From the NCBI RefSeq assembly GCF_000002235.5, contig NW_022145599.1:24078879-24142878 (forward strand): a stretch of DNA of 64,000 nt, in the 5' to 3' direction. The stretch comes from Strongylocentrotus purpuratus (taxonomy: Eukaryota; Echinodermata; Echinoidea; Camarodonta; Strongylocentrotidae). Position numbers and translations under genes: made by a program. The notes under the pieces are model-generated. The model saw nothing but the letters and a program-made list of their open reading frames with translations. It did not search any database and was not told the DNA's origin. This document shows, in pieces, positions 23,355 through 37,100 of the stretch. Position 1 is the first letter of the stretch; every line of letters begins with the position of its first letter.

Positions 23355-24260
23355 CTCGCCTGCGTAGCAAAAAGCGAGACATAGGCGCCGCTTTTCCGGT
23401 GACGGCGGCGGCGACGGCGTCAACATCAAAAACTTAACCTAAGGTTAAGTTTTTGAATTTTTGGTATAATTTTTAAAGTATAAGTTCTTAGTCAATGAAA
23501 CTTTGACTATAGGGTAATCAAGTATCCCCAATCATGTGAGTAGAATTTCAGATCACAAAGTCAAGGTCAAAGGTCATTTCAGGTCAACAGACTTGGACTA
23601 TGTTGTAGCATCATCATCGAAAACTTAACCTAAGGTTAAGTTTTTGAATTTTTGATATAATTTTGAAAGTATAAGTTCTTAGTCAATGAAACTTGGACTA
23701 TAGGGTTATCAAGTCTCTCCAATCATGTGAGTAGAATTTCAGGTCACTAAGTTAAGGTCAAAGGCCATTTAAGGTCAACAAACTTAGACTTTGTTGTGGC
23801 ATCAACATTAAGATTTTCAAAATGCTTCTTCTTCGTTATTTTTCAACCGATTTTGATTCTGATTGTTTCATATGATAGGGCTAGGAGGGGATTTAAAATT
23901 TCTACACAGAATCGTGAAATTCATTATCTATGCTAATTTATGCAAATTTATTCGAAATCGCAAAAAAGGCTTCTTCTCCTTCATTTCTCGACCGATTTTG
24001 ATTTGGTTTGCTTTATATCGTAGAGCTAACTTTGGTTCACTAAACTTCTATTCAGAATTTTGAAATTGTTCTCCATTAATTAATTATGGTAATTTATGCA
24101 AATTTATTCCAAAAATAACAAAAATTGCTTCTTTTCCCTCATTTCTTGACCGATTTTGCCTTATCTGGTAGAGCTAAATTTGGAACAATAAACTTCTACA
24201 CAGAATTGTGAGATTTTGCTCCATTGATTATTTATGGTACTTTATGCAAATGAAATGAAA
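23355..24260. repeat. Hairpin-capped composite tandem repeat
   Basis: It starts with a stem-loop (GTCTCGCC / AAGCGAGAC, about 23355-23381) and a GGCGGCGGCGACGGCG stretch. Two units of about 190 bases follow (from about 23425 and 23615), each with the palindrome-like CTTAACCTAAGGTTAAG and AGTCAATGAAACTT. Then come three units of about 150 bases (about 23820, 23966 and 24119), each with TTTCTCGACCGATTTTG-like and AATTTATGCAAATTTATTC words. It lies directly after TXN2, about 200 bases past its stop, possibly within its 3' UTR. Confidence 0.7.
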
Positions 24261-24459
24261 TTATGTCCCTTCCAGGGCATCAAATTTCTATTTTTGACCA
24301 GTTCAAAAGTGTACCACATAAAATTTACGATATTTGTTGTTGTGAGATGCGGATGAGCGCTACGTCATTGACGTTCTGGTTTATCATATTGAATTGCGTT
24401 ATGCAGGCGAGACCGCCGAGAGCGTTTCCCTTGTTTTATTTATTTTTTATTTTATTTAT

Positions 24460-24465
24460 TTATCA

Positions 24466-24496
<31 letters not shown>

Positions 24497-24552
24497 TTTA
24501 TTTTTATTTTATTATCTTTTTTTTTTTTTTTTTTTTTTTGGGGGGGGGGGGT
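24460..24552. repeat. TTAT microsatellite ending in T(n)G(n)
   Basis: ATTTATTT-type repeats run into about twenty T and then about twelve G. Low complexity; translated frames here are artefacts. Confidence 0.9.
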
Positions 24553-26247
24553 CATATTAGGTATGATCTTGTTAAGAATGGAAATCCATGCTCAAACATA
24601 GTGGCTAACTAATAAAAGAGTAAATTCTACCACTACTTTAGAGTGGATTCTATTACATTTGGAGTGGATTCAACTCCAAGCAGATGATCTTTCATAACCC
24701 CTGAAAAAGAGTGGATATCCATTCCTCTGCATTATGAGAGTAAGAAAGATAATGTTCATGCATCAGATTTTCTAGTATTTCATTTATAAGCAAATGTCTT
24801 CATCACTATTCTTAATTGTGAATATCTGGTAATTTCTAATGGGATGATCCAGTCTGATTCAGCTACACAAGGATTGGAAGTGATTTTGTGGTAGTATTTT
24901 CTTCAAGGAAATAGTTGTGTTCCAAGTTTGGGAGTTTTATATATATATATGTGTACTAGCTCTTCACCTTACAGAAACAAATAATGTAATGTACATCTTT
25001 GTATAGCAAGAGCTGTGACTTTAGTACTTGATTCATACAAAGTTTTGAATCATGTTTTGATACCATACATTATATAAATAATGATATTCTTATGTCTGCT
25101 TTGGAGCTGCACAGTTGGTAATTTGATCTTTATGCTATAATAAAAAATAATAATAACACAGTCGTCCTCCTCCATTTTTGTACACCCCTTGTACTCCCAA
25201 AGTAGTTTTTTTTAGCTGTTATCAGCCCACATTGAATTTTCTGAATAAAATCCTGCTTGGTTGCCATTTAACTCTTGGGTTGAGACAGGCAAGAGTGTAC
25301 AAAAAATTCATTACCTTAGGACATTCTCATTTGTTAAAATCTTCAAACTCTTCAGTGAACATCAAATCAATGAACCGCTGTACCATGTTGATTCTAAATG
25401 ATATTTCAAGATAGATTTAATTTCTAATCAGTCATTTATATCCTGTTTATATTGAGTAGTGTTATCTGTTAAAGCTGTCTTCGCTGCTACAAGAGATGCT
25501 AATTTTGAGACAGTTGTCCAACTTCAGGCTTTTTGACTCCTTGTGAGGCTATTTTATGACTGTGTGATAGACTTTATGCCAAGAAAAATTGATGGGTTTC
25601 AGGCATTTGATCAAACGCCAACAGGTATTCCTTTGCCACATAGGCGATGCTGTCTTCTCCACCTGTGTTTATCATTGATATTTTGTGGTTGTGGTTCTAC
25701 GAGACATCTTTAGGCGACAATTGTTCCACGGTCAATTTCCTTCACTTATCAAAATCGTAACTTCAGTCCTGGACCCAGAACTTAATTAAGCTGACCTTAA
25801 CTCTAGGTCTTAACCTAACATCATAGTAAGTCAGAAGCAACACTGACCCTATATTTTTATGAGAAAATGCCTGGAGCAAATGTGAGATCACCATGTATAT
25901 CGGGCTATTATACTTCATTGTGTGCCTATATGTATCACCTATATGTGGGATTCATCAGTTGCCACCATGTGTATATGGTGGGGTTTTTTTTTGTCATAGA
26001 CTATATATATTTTCAGGTTCAGCTGAATGGACTTAAACTGTGTTCTCCTTATTTCTTTTAATAAATGTGTGATGTAATATTAAGTGTTGATGTTGTGTGA
26101 GAAATTTGATGTACCGGTAAATGTATATGATGAGATTTAACACTTTGATTGCTTGTTTTGCCTTGCAAGCTCTCTGCACAGTAGCTTGTTTGCCACCTGT
26201 GCAATTTTGCACAAAACAATAGGCACTGACTGACAGAAAGATTGCTT
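24553..26247. other. Intergenic AT-rich sequence after TXN2
   Basis: No exon or clear repeat. An AATAAA at about 25139 could end a long TXN2 transcript, but nothing decides this. Confidence 0.4.
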
Positions 26248-26385
26248 TAATAATAATAATAATAATCTGTTTTTTTTATATAGCGCTCAATACACCGATC
26301 CAACGATGTGCCTTAGCGCTTTACAGATACATTATTACCCCGGTCATCGGATTCAGGCTTACCCGCACACAATGTGTGCTTTGTG
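26248..26385. repeat. Dispersed AAT-tailed 'TAGCGC' repeat
   Basis: AAT repeats, then TATATAGCGCTCAATAC and CCTTAGCGCTTTACAGA; related to 222-300. Confidence 0.5.
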
Positions 26386-26399
26386 CAACACAATAGCTC

Positions 26400-28000
26400 T
26401 GCAAAATTACATATTTCCGGTCTGAGTTCCATGACAGCTCATTTGATACCGATATTGATTAATCTTGCACTGGAAATGGTTAAATGATCTTTAATAATCT
26501 TTGCTAATATCTTTCCCATTATAAACACAATGTAGCACAGAGAGATTGTTTGTGTGATTTATCAAATGTTAGACATTGTACATTTAAACATTATTGTACA
26601 TTTAAACATACCGGTAAGGCCATAACAGAACATTTTGACATACATGTATTGAAAAATGAGCATTGTAGGAGAACTGGAGAGAGAAAGAGAGAGAGGGAGA
26701 GAAACACAACAATGGAGAAAGAGGAGAGAGGTTAACAGAGTTTAAGAAAACAAGTTTCCAGGCTGACATTGATTGAATGCATCAAACATACATGTATTCA
26801 GATGGTAAAAGAGAAAGTTAAGAAGATCAAACGGGTGTATTACTACGTTTTATTTTATGTTTAATTTTTTCTCCAGATGTGAGTTTACGTGAGAGAGAAA
26901 CACAAATACCTGTACACTATATAAGAAAAAACAAGAATATGTAAGGCTAATACAGAGTTGAGCATTAGAATTTGATCTTTAAAAAGAATATTATTAATCA
27001 AATATAAAGAGGCATAAGAGGAGGTAGAAAACTTTAAAGACACCTATGTAGATGAATCTTGCACTGAAAACGGTTGATGATCTAGCCATTGCTATAACAT
27101 CTGTCCCATGATGTATACATTGGCACACAGAGATTGTTTGTGTGACCTATAAATGTATTTCACATTAAAATTATTTTGCTGTCTCTTTAGTTACAATGGA
27201 CAATTTCAAGACGCCATTAAAGAAAATTAATCATATTCGAATTTACTGACAAGAAATGTGTCATCTTGTTTTTTCAATATAGTGGTCGAGCGCCCTCACA
27301 TGCCAAATATATCGATCATAAGTTAGGTATGATTTAATTTTTAATTTTAATTTTTTTAATGATACATGTATGAAACTTTTCTTTAAAAAAAATTAATTCT
27401 TTGATACCATTTATGACTCATGATAAAGGTTTGATTGAAATTGACATTTTTGGTTAATCAAAATTGCTGCATTTTAGCAGTTCAAACCGTTCAAAGGGCA
27501 CTTTTTGGGAGCTTGTCTTCTCTCCTTTTGTGTATCCTCTTCCTCTTACCTAATTTTAGAGTCTCTTCCTTCTTACATCTCCTTTCCTTTTTATACATCT
27601 TCCTTTTCTCCATCCTCCTCCTCTTCTTCTACTCCTTCTAAAACTGTGTCATATTAATGTGAAAAAGAAGGTCATTTAAAACACATGTCTGCAAGGATTT
27701 TCAAAACAAATATGTATGAAGTTGAATATTGATGAAAGAATACAAAATTGAGGTTTTCTGCGTAGGCCTACAACAGAAACCTAAATTATATATTCTTTTA
27801 TCGATATGTGGGGGTCCAAACAATTTTGTTCTAATATTCTTCTAGAATCTTCTTCTAACTCTTCTATATATTATAAACACGCATTTTCTTCTTCCATTCC
27901 TGGCTTGTACTCTGAATCAAATTAGGACACTGGCTGCTATTCTCTTTCGCCAAGCTTTATTTTTTTCTTATTTCACAGCGATTTATATTCCCAATTAAGT
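26400..28000. other. Intergenic AT-rich sequence
   Basis: Contains a short GA-rich patch near 26680-26710 and a CT-rich patch near 27540-27640. No gene could be supported. Confidence 0.45.
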
Positions 28001-28002
28001 AC

Positions 28003-28042
<40 letters not shown>

Positions 28043-28102
28043 TCTCTCTCCCTCCTCCTCCCCCTCTCTCTCTGTCTGTCTCTCTCTCTCTCTATCTCCC
28101 AC
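28003..28102. repeat. CT microsatellite
   Basis: A CT dinucleotide tract with CCT interruptions, directly before the AGTGCCCC minisatellite. Confidence 0.9.
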
Positions 28103-28114
28103 TCTCGATTTCGG

Positions 28115-29310
28115 GAGGGGGCACAGTGCCCCCACTTATTCAAGTACCCTAAAAGTGCCCCTTTCTACATATGAAAATTGCCCCTTTAAGTTTGTAATAA
28201 GTGCCCCTTTTTACATAGGAAAAGTGCCCCTATTATTTTGTAAAGTGCCCCTTCCCTTCTCACCTCTGATAAGTGCCCCCTTTTCTTTTTACACATGCCC
28301 CTTTTCCTTCGACAAGCTCCCATTTCCTTTGCATTAAGTGTCCATACTCCATTCTCATAAGTGCCTTTTAAAATCTCTAGTAAGTGCCCCTTTTCACTTT
28401 TGATAAGTGTCCCCATCACCTCTGATAATTGCCCTTTTCCAATCTGAGAGGTGCCTCTTTTACTTTGTAAGAAGTGCCCCTTCCCCTTTTAATAACTACC
28501 TCTTTTTTTAACTCGTGTAAAAGTACCTTTACAACAAAAATGTGCCCCTTTTCATTATGATAAGTGTCGGTTAGTGCCCCCATTAAAAAAACTTTCCCTT
28601 TTCATACATGTTCCTATTCATTCTTATAAGTGCCCCTTTTCATCTATGGTAAATGACCATTTTTAGGGTACGATAAGTTACTCCTTTTCACTTCATATAA
28701 GTGCCCCCTTCACCTCCGATTATTGCTCTTTTCATCTCTAATGAGTCCACCTTTCACCTCTAATAACTGCCTCTTTTCCTTTCTATTAAATGCTCCCTTT
28801 CCTTTTTATAACTGCCCCTTCCCCTTCTCATAATTACCATTTTTCATCTCTGATAACGGTGCCCCGTTAATTCTAACATGTGCCTCTTTTTCTTTACTAA
28901 TAAGAGACACTTCTCCCTTCTCATAAAAGCGCCCTCACACCTCTGATAAATGCCCCTATCAAAATCTGTTGAGTGCTCCTTTTCCGTCAACAAATGCCCA
29001 TTTTCCATTCTCATAAGTCCCCTTTTTTTCATCCCTGGTGAGTGCCTCTTTTTAGGTGTAAGAAGTGCCTCATTCCCACCTCTGATAATTAACTTTTGTA
29101 CTTTGTCACTTGCGTTGACTATGTCGATGTGTCAAGAGAAACATGATAACGAAATCATCCCTGACAATGTAATCACAATTAAGGGGTAAAAAACCAATGT
29201 CTAAAAAGTTGTATATCTTCGCTTTTGAGATTTCCAATTGTAGGTGCCCTTTTCCAGAAAGTGCCTTTTTTGTTGATGCCTCCCTACTATTGAAGTCGCT
29301 CGGCCGCCCC
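28115..29310. repeat. Degenerate AGTGCCCCTTTT minisatellite
   Basis: Dozens of imperfect units of roughly 20-30 bases, each built on TAAGTGCCCCTTTTCA or a variant (ATTGCCCTTTTCC, AGTGCCTCTTTTAC), fill about 1.2 kb. Unit length and sequence drift throughout, so it is an old array. The short frames on both strands here follow from the repeat and are not genes. Confidence 0.85.
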
Positions 29311-29558
29311 TACATATAACAACCTCCTCATAAAGGGAAGGAAGCCAGAACTAAACATTCATGCTAGTCTCTTCCTTTTTCCCTGACTATAGCAGATTCG
29401 AATAGGTAAGGAAAGATTTCAGAAAAAGTATACGAAGAGATGTCAAAAGTAAGCGTGAATCCGAGTCCTCCCGCCCAAGGTGCGTCATATGCTTTTCCAC
29501 TCGCCGTGTTTGACCATAAGTGAACTTAAGAGAGAGAGAGAGAGAAGGATAGAGAGAG

Positions 29559-29603
<45 letters not shown>

Positions 29604-30870
29604 TACATAGAGAGAGGGGGTATAGAGACATGCAGAGAGAGCCACAAAGGCGCTAACTCCTGCAGTTATGGAGTTATTATTTTGACTCGAAACAGACGCT
29701 TGTTTTGTAGTTTATAGTTCTATATACAAAATAAGAAAACAAAGGAAAGGAATATACGAGAGTCAGATAAAGTGCCCCCCCCCTCAGAAGCCGAAGTAGA
29801 CGGAGTGGAAGAAAGAAGAGAGTAGAACAAGAGGAGGAGTAAGAAGAAGAATAAGATGATGATGATTAAAAGAAGAGAAGAAGAAGAAGAAAAGGAAAAA
29901 AAGAAGAAGAAGAAAAAAAACGGAGAAGGAGGAGGGGGGGGGGGGACGGAGATGTGAGAAGTTGCTACTCATGTTGGTCGGAAATAGCAAGATTATTTTA
30001 AGGAGTGGAATGGAATACTGGAGAGCCAAGAAATGTTCGTATAAGAGTATAAAAAACTAAAGGAAGAAAGTGCTTATATATACTCAGAACTCAGAAGGAC
30101 ATTATATGCAGAAAGGAAGACAAAATGACTATATTAACACAAATGGAATACGTGTAGATATCAGGTAATGAACCGCTGGAGAAGTATAAAAACTGGAGAA
30201 GTTATATAATGAGAATAGAAGAGAGGTGGAATTGAAAGCAAAACACCAATTATAATAAATCATAGAATGGGGATCGCAATTAGCACAATCGACATTGATT
30301 TATAAAACTTGGATATGTATGAGCATGGTCAGAACGGTACTAAATTTAAATAGGTCTATAGATAATATTTTCACGACTAAACATAAGCCTATATTAAGGT
30401 CTATTTATATAAGCAACTGGCAGTAAAATAACTAGGTCAAAGGCATAATGGTTTCGTTAATAATAGCAGCACTACATGTTCATATTATTTTATGTCTAGT
30501 ATACCTCTAAGAGCAAGAAAAAAATATTACATAAATCAATAGAAAATGATATTAGGCTATGGAAAGAAACCTCAGTAAAGGGGGTGACTTTAGTTTAATT
30601 TTGTTTGTTTTATGTAATTTAACCACGGTTAAAACACCTGCTGTATTTCAATAATTTTCAGTTTTTAGATATTAAGGATTTTTCTCGTGTCGCGCTCGCA
30701 AGCTCGAAGGTGTCCGATAGCTTTCATTACGTTTTAAATGACTCAAACAAAGTTTTTCTTCGCTTTGCATATAACTGTCATTTTTTATCTATCAATTATC
30801 GAGTCTATTTTTTATGATTATCCAGTCATACCCGAAAATGTCGAAATTTCCATTTATGAGGAATCGCACA
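29311..30870. other. Low-complexity intergenic region before GNA12
   Basis: Holds a GA microsatellite (about 29528-29640), a GAA-rich tract ending in a G run (about 29808-29945) and AT-rich sequence up to the GNA12 promoter. No gene seen. Confidence 0.55.
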
Positions 30871-30875
30871 GTTTT

Positions 30876-30895
30876 ACTTCCGGTTCGTGACGTCA
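30876..30895 (+). promoter_or_regulatory. ETS site and CRE upstream of GNA12
   Basis: ACTTCCGG (30876-30883) and the full palindromic CRE TGACGTCA (30888-30895) lie about 250 bases before the GNA12 ATG at 31144. There is no TATA box at a suitable place. Both motifs are typical of CpG-rich core promoters of broadly expressed genes; binding is inferred. Confidence 0.5.
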
Positions 30896-31143
30896 TGGGT
30901 GTGGTATGAACTATTCCATACATACACACTGTACACAGGCTGTGTGTGTGTGAAGCTACTCGTACTCGTACACTCCACGACTCGGAGATATGGATGGGTC
31001 AAAAACGCGCTGTCGATCGCGATATGTTTCCCGTGTATAATTGTTAGCGAGCTACATGTAGCTGCTTGGCTGGATTGTCAGTGACCGTCGAAAGAAACAC
31101 AAAGTTCTCCGAAAGAACTTGCAATAATTGTCTACCTATCAAG

Positions 31144-34100
31144 ATGGCAGGCACTCTACTGACCTGCTGTCTTACGCCAACGGATAAACAGGCCTTGAAT
31201 CACAGCAAAGATATCGACAAACAGCTTCAGAGAGATAAAAATTACATTCGAAGAGAAGTGAAGGTGTTGCTCCTCGGTGCAGGCGAGAGTGGGAAAAGCA
31301 CGTTTTTGAAGCAGATGAAAATCATCCATGAACAACAATTTACAGATCAAGAAGTGAAAGAGTTCCGTAACATCATCTATGGAAATATTATCAAGGGTAT
31401 GAAAGTGTTGGCAGATGCCCGTGACAAGTTGGGTATACCATGGGGTGATTCAGGCAACGAAAAGCATGCCGAGTTTGTCATGAGTTTCAACACTCAAGCT
31501 GCCCAGCTCGAACCACCTCTGTTTGTCCAATACGTGCAACCCTGTGTGGAACTGTGGAAAGACAGTGGGATTCAAAGTGCGTTTGATAGAAGAAGAGAAT
31601 TTCAACTGGTGAGTATAATTTTGTGGGTCAAGGATGTAGAAGAGTTTCTGACCAAGAGAAAATATAGCAATGCCCATAGGCCACAGATCTAGACCGTATA
31701 TCTAATCTTATTCTTAATTATGAAAGAAAAATTAGCAACCCTCCTCTGGCTAACTCGGACCCGGGGACATGGCCCTGCTGCAGAAACGGTCAGTTTTTGC
31801 AGGTTTAGGGTTATGGTTAGGATTAGTGTAAAATGACGAAAAACTGTCTGTCTTTTTAGTGGGGCCGTGTTTACCTGGATCGGTCACTACCCTCCCCTCC
31901 GGCTCGCCGCCCCGCCCCTTGCCCCGCCCCCTACCCCGCCCCCTACCCCTACCCTGCCCCCTACCCCCTGGGATTCGAACCCGAGATCTTTAGTTAGACA
32001 GGCAGACGCTTTACCAACCGAGCCAACTAGCCTCCTATTAGTAGGGGCGCTGGTCAAAGAATGAAGATCGTCCGCATAAACGAGGATATCCTCGGAAACG
32101 CGGACAAATCGCATCCTTTACAAAAAGGAATGTCTTCAGACAATTATTTTCTTCGGCTCTCAGCAGGTTTCGGTTTCCCGATCCATGCGCAGGCAATGCA
32201 AAAATGGATTCCGCTTGATAAAATACCCCCAGTTCACGGTCTACTTTTATGGGTTGTTAGTCTTCCCAAGGATTTATGGCTCATAAATGTGAAAGTCTCT
32301 GTACAAAGTCACTGTGAAATGCCTCATGAAAATCATCATGGAATCTCTGAATGGTGCTTGTTCACAGTGAAATCACTTCAATTATGGAGAGAGTTCAAAT
32401 GTTTTTTTATCAAGAAGCTCAGCTCAACAAGTTTTGTTACCTGCACAGGCCCAGTAGGTGTTAATCCTGTTGAGTCTGTTGTTTCATATTATTCCACAAC
32501 CTCCGCCCTCCACAAATCGCAGTTACCATGGAAGAATCCTGGATCGATGAACAGGCTTAGACCTACAACATTGTGTATTAAAGTAAAGTAAAGTAAAGTA
32601 AGTAAGAAAGGTCATCATCCAGCTAGTACAGACTTATTCTGTCAGAAAATGAAACCATGGGACTGGCAGTGGTAATTTTGATAAACTATGGGTGGGTTAT
32701 TAATTCATTAAGCCTGAAAAGACAGGTGAAAACATTTTCTTTAAAGTTTGATTGCACTACATGTACATTTGTACATTAGCTTTCCCTGATTTTCAATGGT
32801 TTTTGTAACCTCTGACAGTGCACATAACAGGAGTTTGTGGCGCTAATGTGTTTAAGGTCCATCGTTTAAAAGCCTCAGTCACTGATATTAGGGTTTAATG
32901 ACCCCAGTGTCTTAGGTTCCACAGGTACAGCCCCAGTGTCCTTGTCAAATCTAGGATCCAGTCCAGAAGCAGAACATCAAAAAACATGAAAGAGTGACCA
33001 AGCCTCTCGCTGATAGTTTTTTATAAATGAAAAAGAGAGAGAGAGATGAAGGCTAACGTTGTCCTTATTTGAGGACATTTATTAAACTGCCACATGATTG
33101 CATGCATTTGCATTAACAGTGTAGAGCATACAGAACTGGTGCGATACACTGTATCTTTAGGCCTGTATTTTGTCATTTTGTTGTGTAAAATTGGTTTGAC
33201 TGTTTTCGTAGTAAAACTCGTAGTAAAAAAGGACTGAAGATCGTCCATGGATAGTCAAAGTGATGTACATGTACATGTACATGTACAGGTACCTCATTCA
33301 TTGAGTCTCATACTTAGTCCAGACCATTTTGCCAAGATCATCAAGGATCCCTTCAACCAAGCACACAACATATCAGGAAGTTGGAGATGTTCCAGTAATG
33401 ATATTGCACACTTTGTAATGATGATATTGTTATACAAGCAGTGTCACAGCCAAGCGCGGCCAACTTTAATGGTTCTCTCATGAGGAAAGAAAAGCCCAGG
33501 CTATAATGAAATTCATCATCAATATTAAACTTTTAGATCAACTCTCAGTGGTCTTTACTAGTGTAATAAAAAAAATGGCTACTGTATGACTAGAAACTTC
33601 AAGTGAGATATTTTCATATAGTGTTGCTCTGAAGAAAAAAATCCATTAGACTCTGCAAATTTTATCCCTAGGCCACTGTCGCCCACAATGCTCGGTTTCA
33701 ACTTTCAAGTGAGAAATAAACCCAGCCATGTTTTAAAATAACAGAGAGAGTTCTTCCTGGTAGTACAATACACACTTGTATTAATTTCTTTTTTTAGAGA
33801 CACATTATGCCTAGAAACAGCATTTAATGTACATGTAGATGAGGTTGTACTACTTACAGCAAAGAATGGGATGAAGGATGAGAAACATGCTTGTTTATAG
33901 AAAAAGTACACAACTGAACCTTGAATGAAGCCATAAACTCGTCACCTGGCTGGCAGAAGGGAGTTAGCTGGAATTTGAGGTCAATAATGAAACTTTAAGC
34001 AGAAGGGCGTTAGCACTAAATTGCCTCAAGCTTTTATAAAACTGAATTATTTCTGAGAAAAAAATTGTGGCCGTGTTCTACTACAACATTTCTATTATGT

Positions 34101-37100
34101 TATAAACCAATTTTGGGACGGAAAGCAGTTTAAATATAAAACAAATTTTTGAATGCGAATAATTCAAAAAGTAGTTTTCGACTCGCTTGCGGGCTAACGC
34201 CCTTCTGCCACCCGGCCAACGAACTCTTGTCCCTGTAAGATAAAAAAATTCTTTGCAGTCCCACAATAGTGAACACATCAACATTGTCTGTATAATACTT
34301 GCTGGTTCTCACTTTGTATTTGGAAGAAACAATTGTAGAGGATAAGAGGGTAGACTTGTGGTTATTTGATTAATCTTGTCTCTAGCTGACATGACTGATG
34401 GTAGTAAGGTTTGAAAATTGAAATTGAATCTTGGTCATTTTGCAAATTGGATATGATGCCAGCACAATTACAAGTGCATAGCACGCGATAGTATGCTTTG
34501 AGATTCTAGTACTCTACATGTACAATGTACAGCGTTTAGACTGTAGACGATGTACTTGTAGATATCTTTCTCTCTGATAATTGCCATTTTCAATCTGTAT
34601 ACCGGCTGGTACATGCAATAAAGTTTATTATATCCCTCATGTATAGTTGTTTGCATTGCGATTGTACAGAGCACGAAAATGGTATGGATAAGTACTATCT
34701 ACCTGAGATTGTACTTATTGTAAAGTAATTTTTTGCTGCTACCCACTTGCCCACCCTTGCCCATTGAATACGCATAGCAAAGTAGGTTACGCGAAATGTC
34801 AAAGTCAATGTAAATGTCAAATGAGCGCGCATCGACTGTATTACATGTATGCATGTTGCGCTTTGTAAAATCTAGCTGAAGCTAAACTGTCTGCAGAATC
34901 AGTTCTTATTATTACCGGTATATAAAATTCACTTTAAATAGACCTTATTGCCGATGTGGGATATAAAACAAATATTAACCTCCTTTACTCGGGCAATGGA
35001 TACAAAGTATCATCGCCTCGGTGATCTCGGGGCTACCATCTTCCCTCGCCTTGCGGCTCGAGAAGATACAGTAGCCCCGAGATCAGCTCGGCGATGATAG
35101 TTTGCACCATTACCCTCGTAGTCGATTAATATTTGCTTACTAGCTGATGAGATACATGTACACACCTGTACACTGTACATGTATAGCATTCACCTGTTTA
35201 GTTGTACGTGTATCAGTCAGAATGCAAATTGCATTGCCTGACAAACCGTATGGCTTGATGTAGGCTACATCTAAAATGTACATGTTCACGTCACAATTAT
35301 CTGTAATAGATAAATGAAAAAAGTTGTAACTTGGCACTTTGAACACAAAAATGATCAATTATTTCACCATGTCCTGTAGGAGTATTAAAACTCAGTTGCA
35401 TTGTACTGTACAGTGTACATACACAACCTAAAACTTGAGCCATTTACACTGTAGCAAGGGTTTGTCATTGTTTTGAGTCAATAGAGCATCACTTGAACGA
35501 TTAAATAAAGTTTTCCATCATAACCTGACTCTTTAAAATCCATAAGTGAATACTATATTGCACAAAAGTTTGTTTTATGGTGAACATTGCAGCATAGTTG
35601 AAATCCTTGAAAACCAGATGTTCTGGAAAGAAGGTGTTTCCTGGTGTTGGTCTATCAGCATTTGTACGTATGAAATGGATTTGAACAATGTATGTACACT
35701 ATTCATACATGTAGATGCCATTTATGTAGAATATTGAGTACACCATAGTCAGAGCTCAATGCCCAACATGGCAACTACATTTGACTAATTTTTTTAATTA
35801 TTGGTGGCACAGAACCCCCCCCCCCCAACCCAAAACAAAAGAATGGAAACGAATCTCTTTCTGTATTTTGCATCTTGCACAGTATTCACTGTTATTATGA
35901 TTTTACCAATCACTTTCACTGAAATAATGCATTGATGAAGTACATGTACACAAAGACCTACAATGTATACATTTTATATCCAAAGTAACTAGGATCCACC
36001 CCATAGGCCATAGAGAGCTCATAATTTTGTTTATGCAATTAAATTTGAATATCTTTCGGTTGTAAATGACTTTTATGACTAAAAAGATGGTAGTCGAGTA
36101 CAGACTGTGATTAATAGACTACATGTACACTGTAGACTGTAAAGTGTAACATGATACTACACACCTGTGGCCATACCCGTATCTTTATGATATGCTTGTT
36201 TAGGTAATCTTGGTACAGTGTACTTCCATCAGAGTTCAATCATTTGTTACAATGCATTGAGAAAGATTGTATCACATTTCGTTGTATTTTGACTTGTGAG
36301 TCCCTGTATATAAAATGTACACAAGTACCGTACATTTAGCATAATAAAGGCCTAACATACTGCAGTCCTGTAGCAGGGATAATCAATATCTACATGTATG
36401 TACACTGTACATGTACATTTATAGGAATTAAAGAAATGGATACAGTGTACATGTACATTGTAGATGTCCATGACTCCATGTACAATTGTGAATACAGTAA
36501 ATGTTGATTAATTCAACTTATTGATTATAGAGAACTGGCACAATGTACATGACTTGTAACATTAAGTAAGTGCTGCATCCACACTGCACGGTCATGGTTT
36601 GTTAAATACACATTTTGTACACACCAAATAAAGGAAAAGTTCAGGGATAAACCTTGGCCTGTGTTTTCCCAGCATCAACCTTGATTGATAATGCTTTATG
36701 TGCAGTACTAGAACATATTAAGACAGGGACGAACGCAGTTTTTATGCACCAACTGTGCATGTGTAACGGCTTGGAAATTGTGCTTTCATTTGTTTCAGTT
36801 ACATTTTTGATTCACATGCTTGATATGTGCTTGATATCAATGATATGCATTGTGGTTGTACTTGTAGTGTACATTTGAGTCATGATTACAGGACCATGAC
36901 GTTGCAGCCCAAATTGTCATTGAATAACTGAAAGCCAGGCATACACGCTCAGCAGTAGACTATAAGAGTGGTTCAATTGCAAAGATTGTATTGTGTGCAG
37001 GTACATGTATGCTCATTTCAGTGGTTATAGATGCATAGAGATCTATGGCTCTGTATATTGTTTAATTTGCTGTTGAACACAAACACGGGTAGAAATGGTG

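Noticed and set aside
28155-29189. Several 60-80 codon frames with CPF/PLP-like repeats
   Set aside because: They are translations of the AGTGCCCC minisatellite, with no consistent frame.
28003-29310. CRISPR-like array
   Set aside because: Units are degenerate and contiguous with no unique spacers, and the DNA is eukaryotic; it is a minisatellite.
31975-32045. Possible tRNA gene (B box GGGTTCGAATCCC, minus strand)
   Set aside because: No paired acceptor stem and a poor anticodon arm; with its G-rich tail it is better read as a SINE head.
31887-32114. Minus-strand frame with '[10 protein letters not shown]', like a reverse transcriptase YADD motif, also readable at 63258
   Set aside because: The words come from the palindromic GAGGATATCC stem; no other reverse transcriptase motifs or extended frame are present at either copy, and the frame runs straight into a SINE.
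32061-32591. 176-codon open frame in GNA12 intron 1
   Set aside because: It starts inside a dispersed repeat whose second copy at 63261 is closed early in this frame; no splice support and no protein-like motif.
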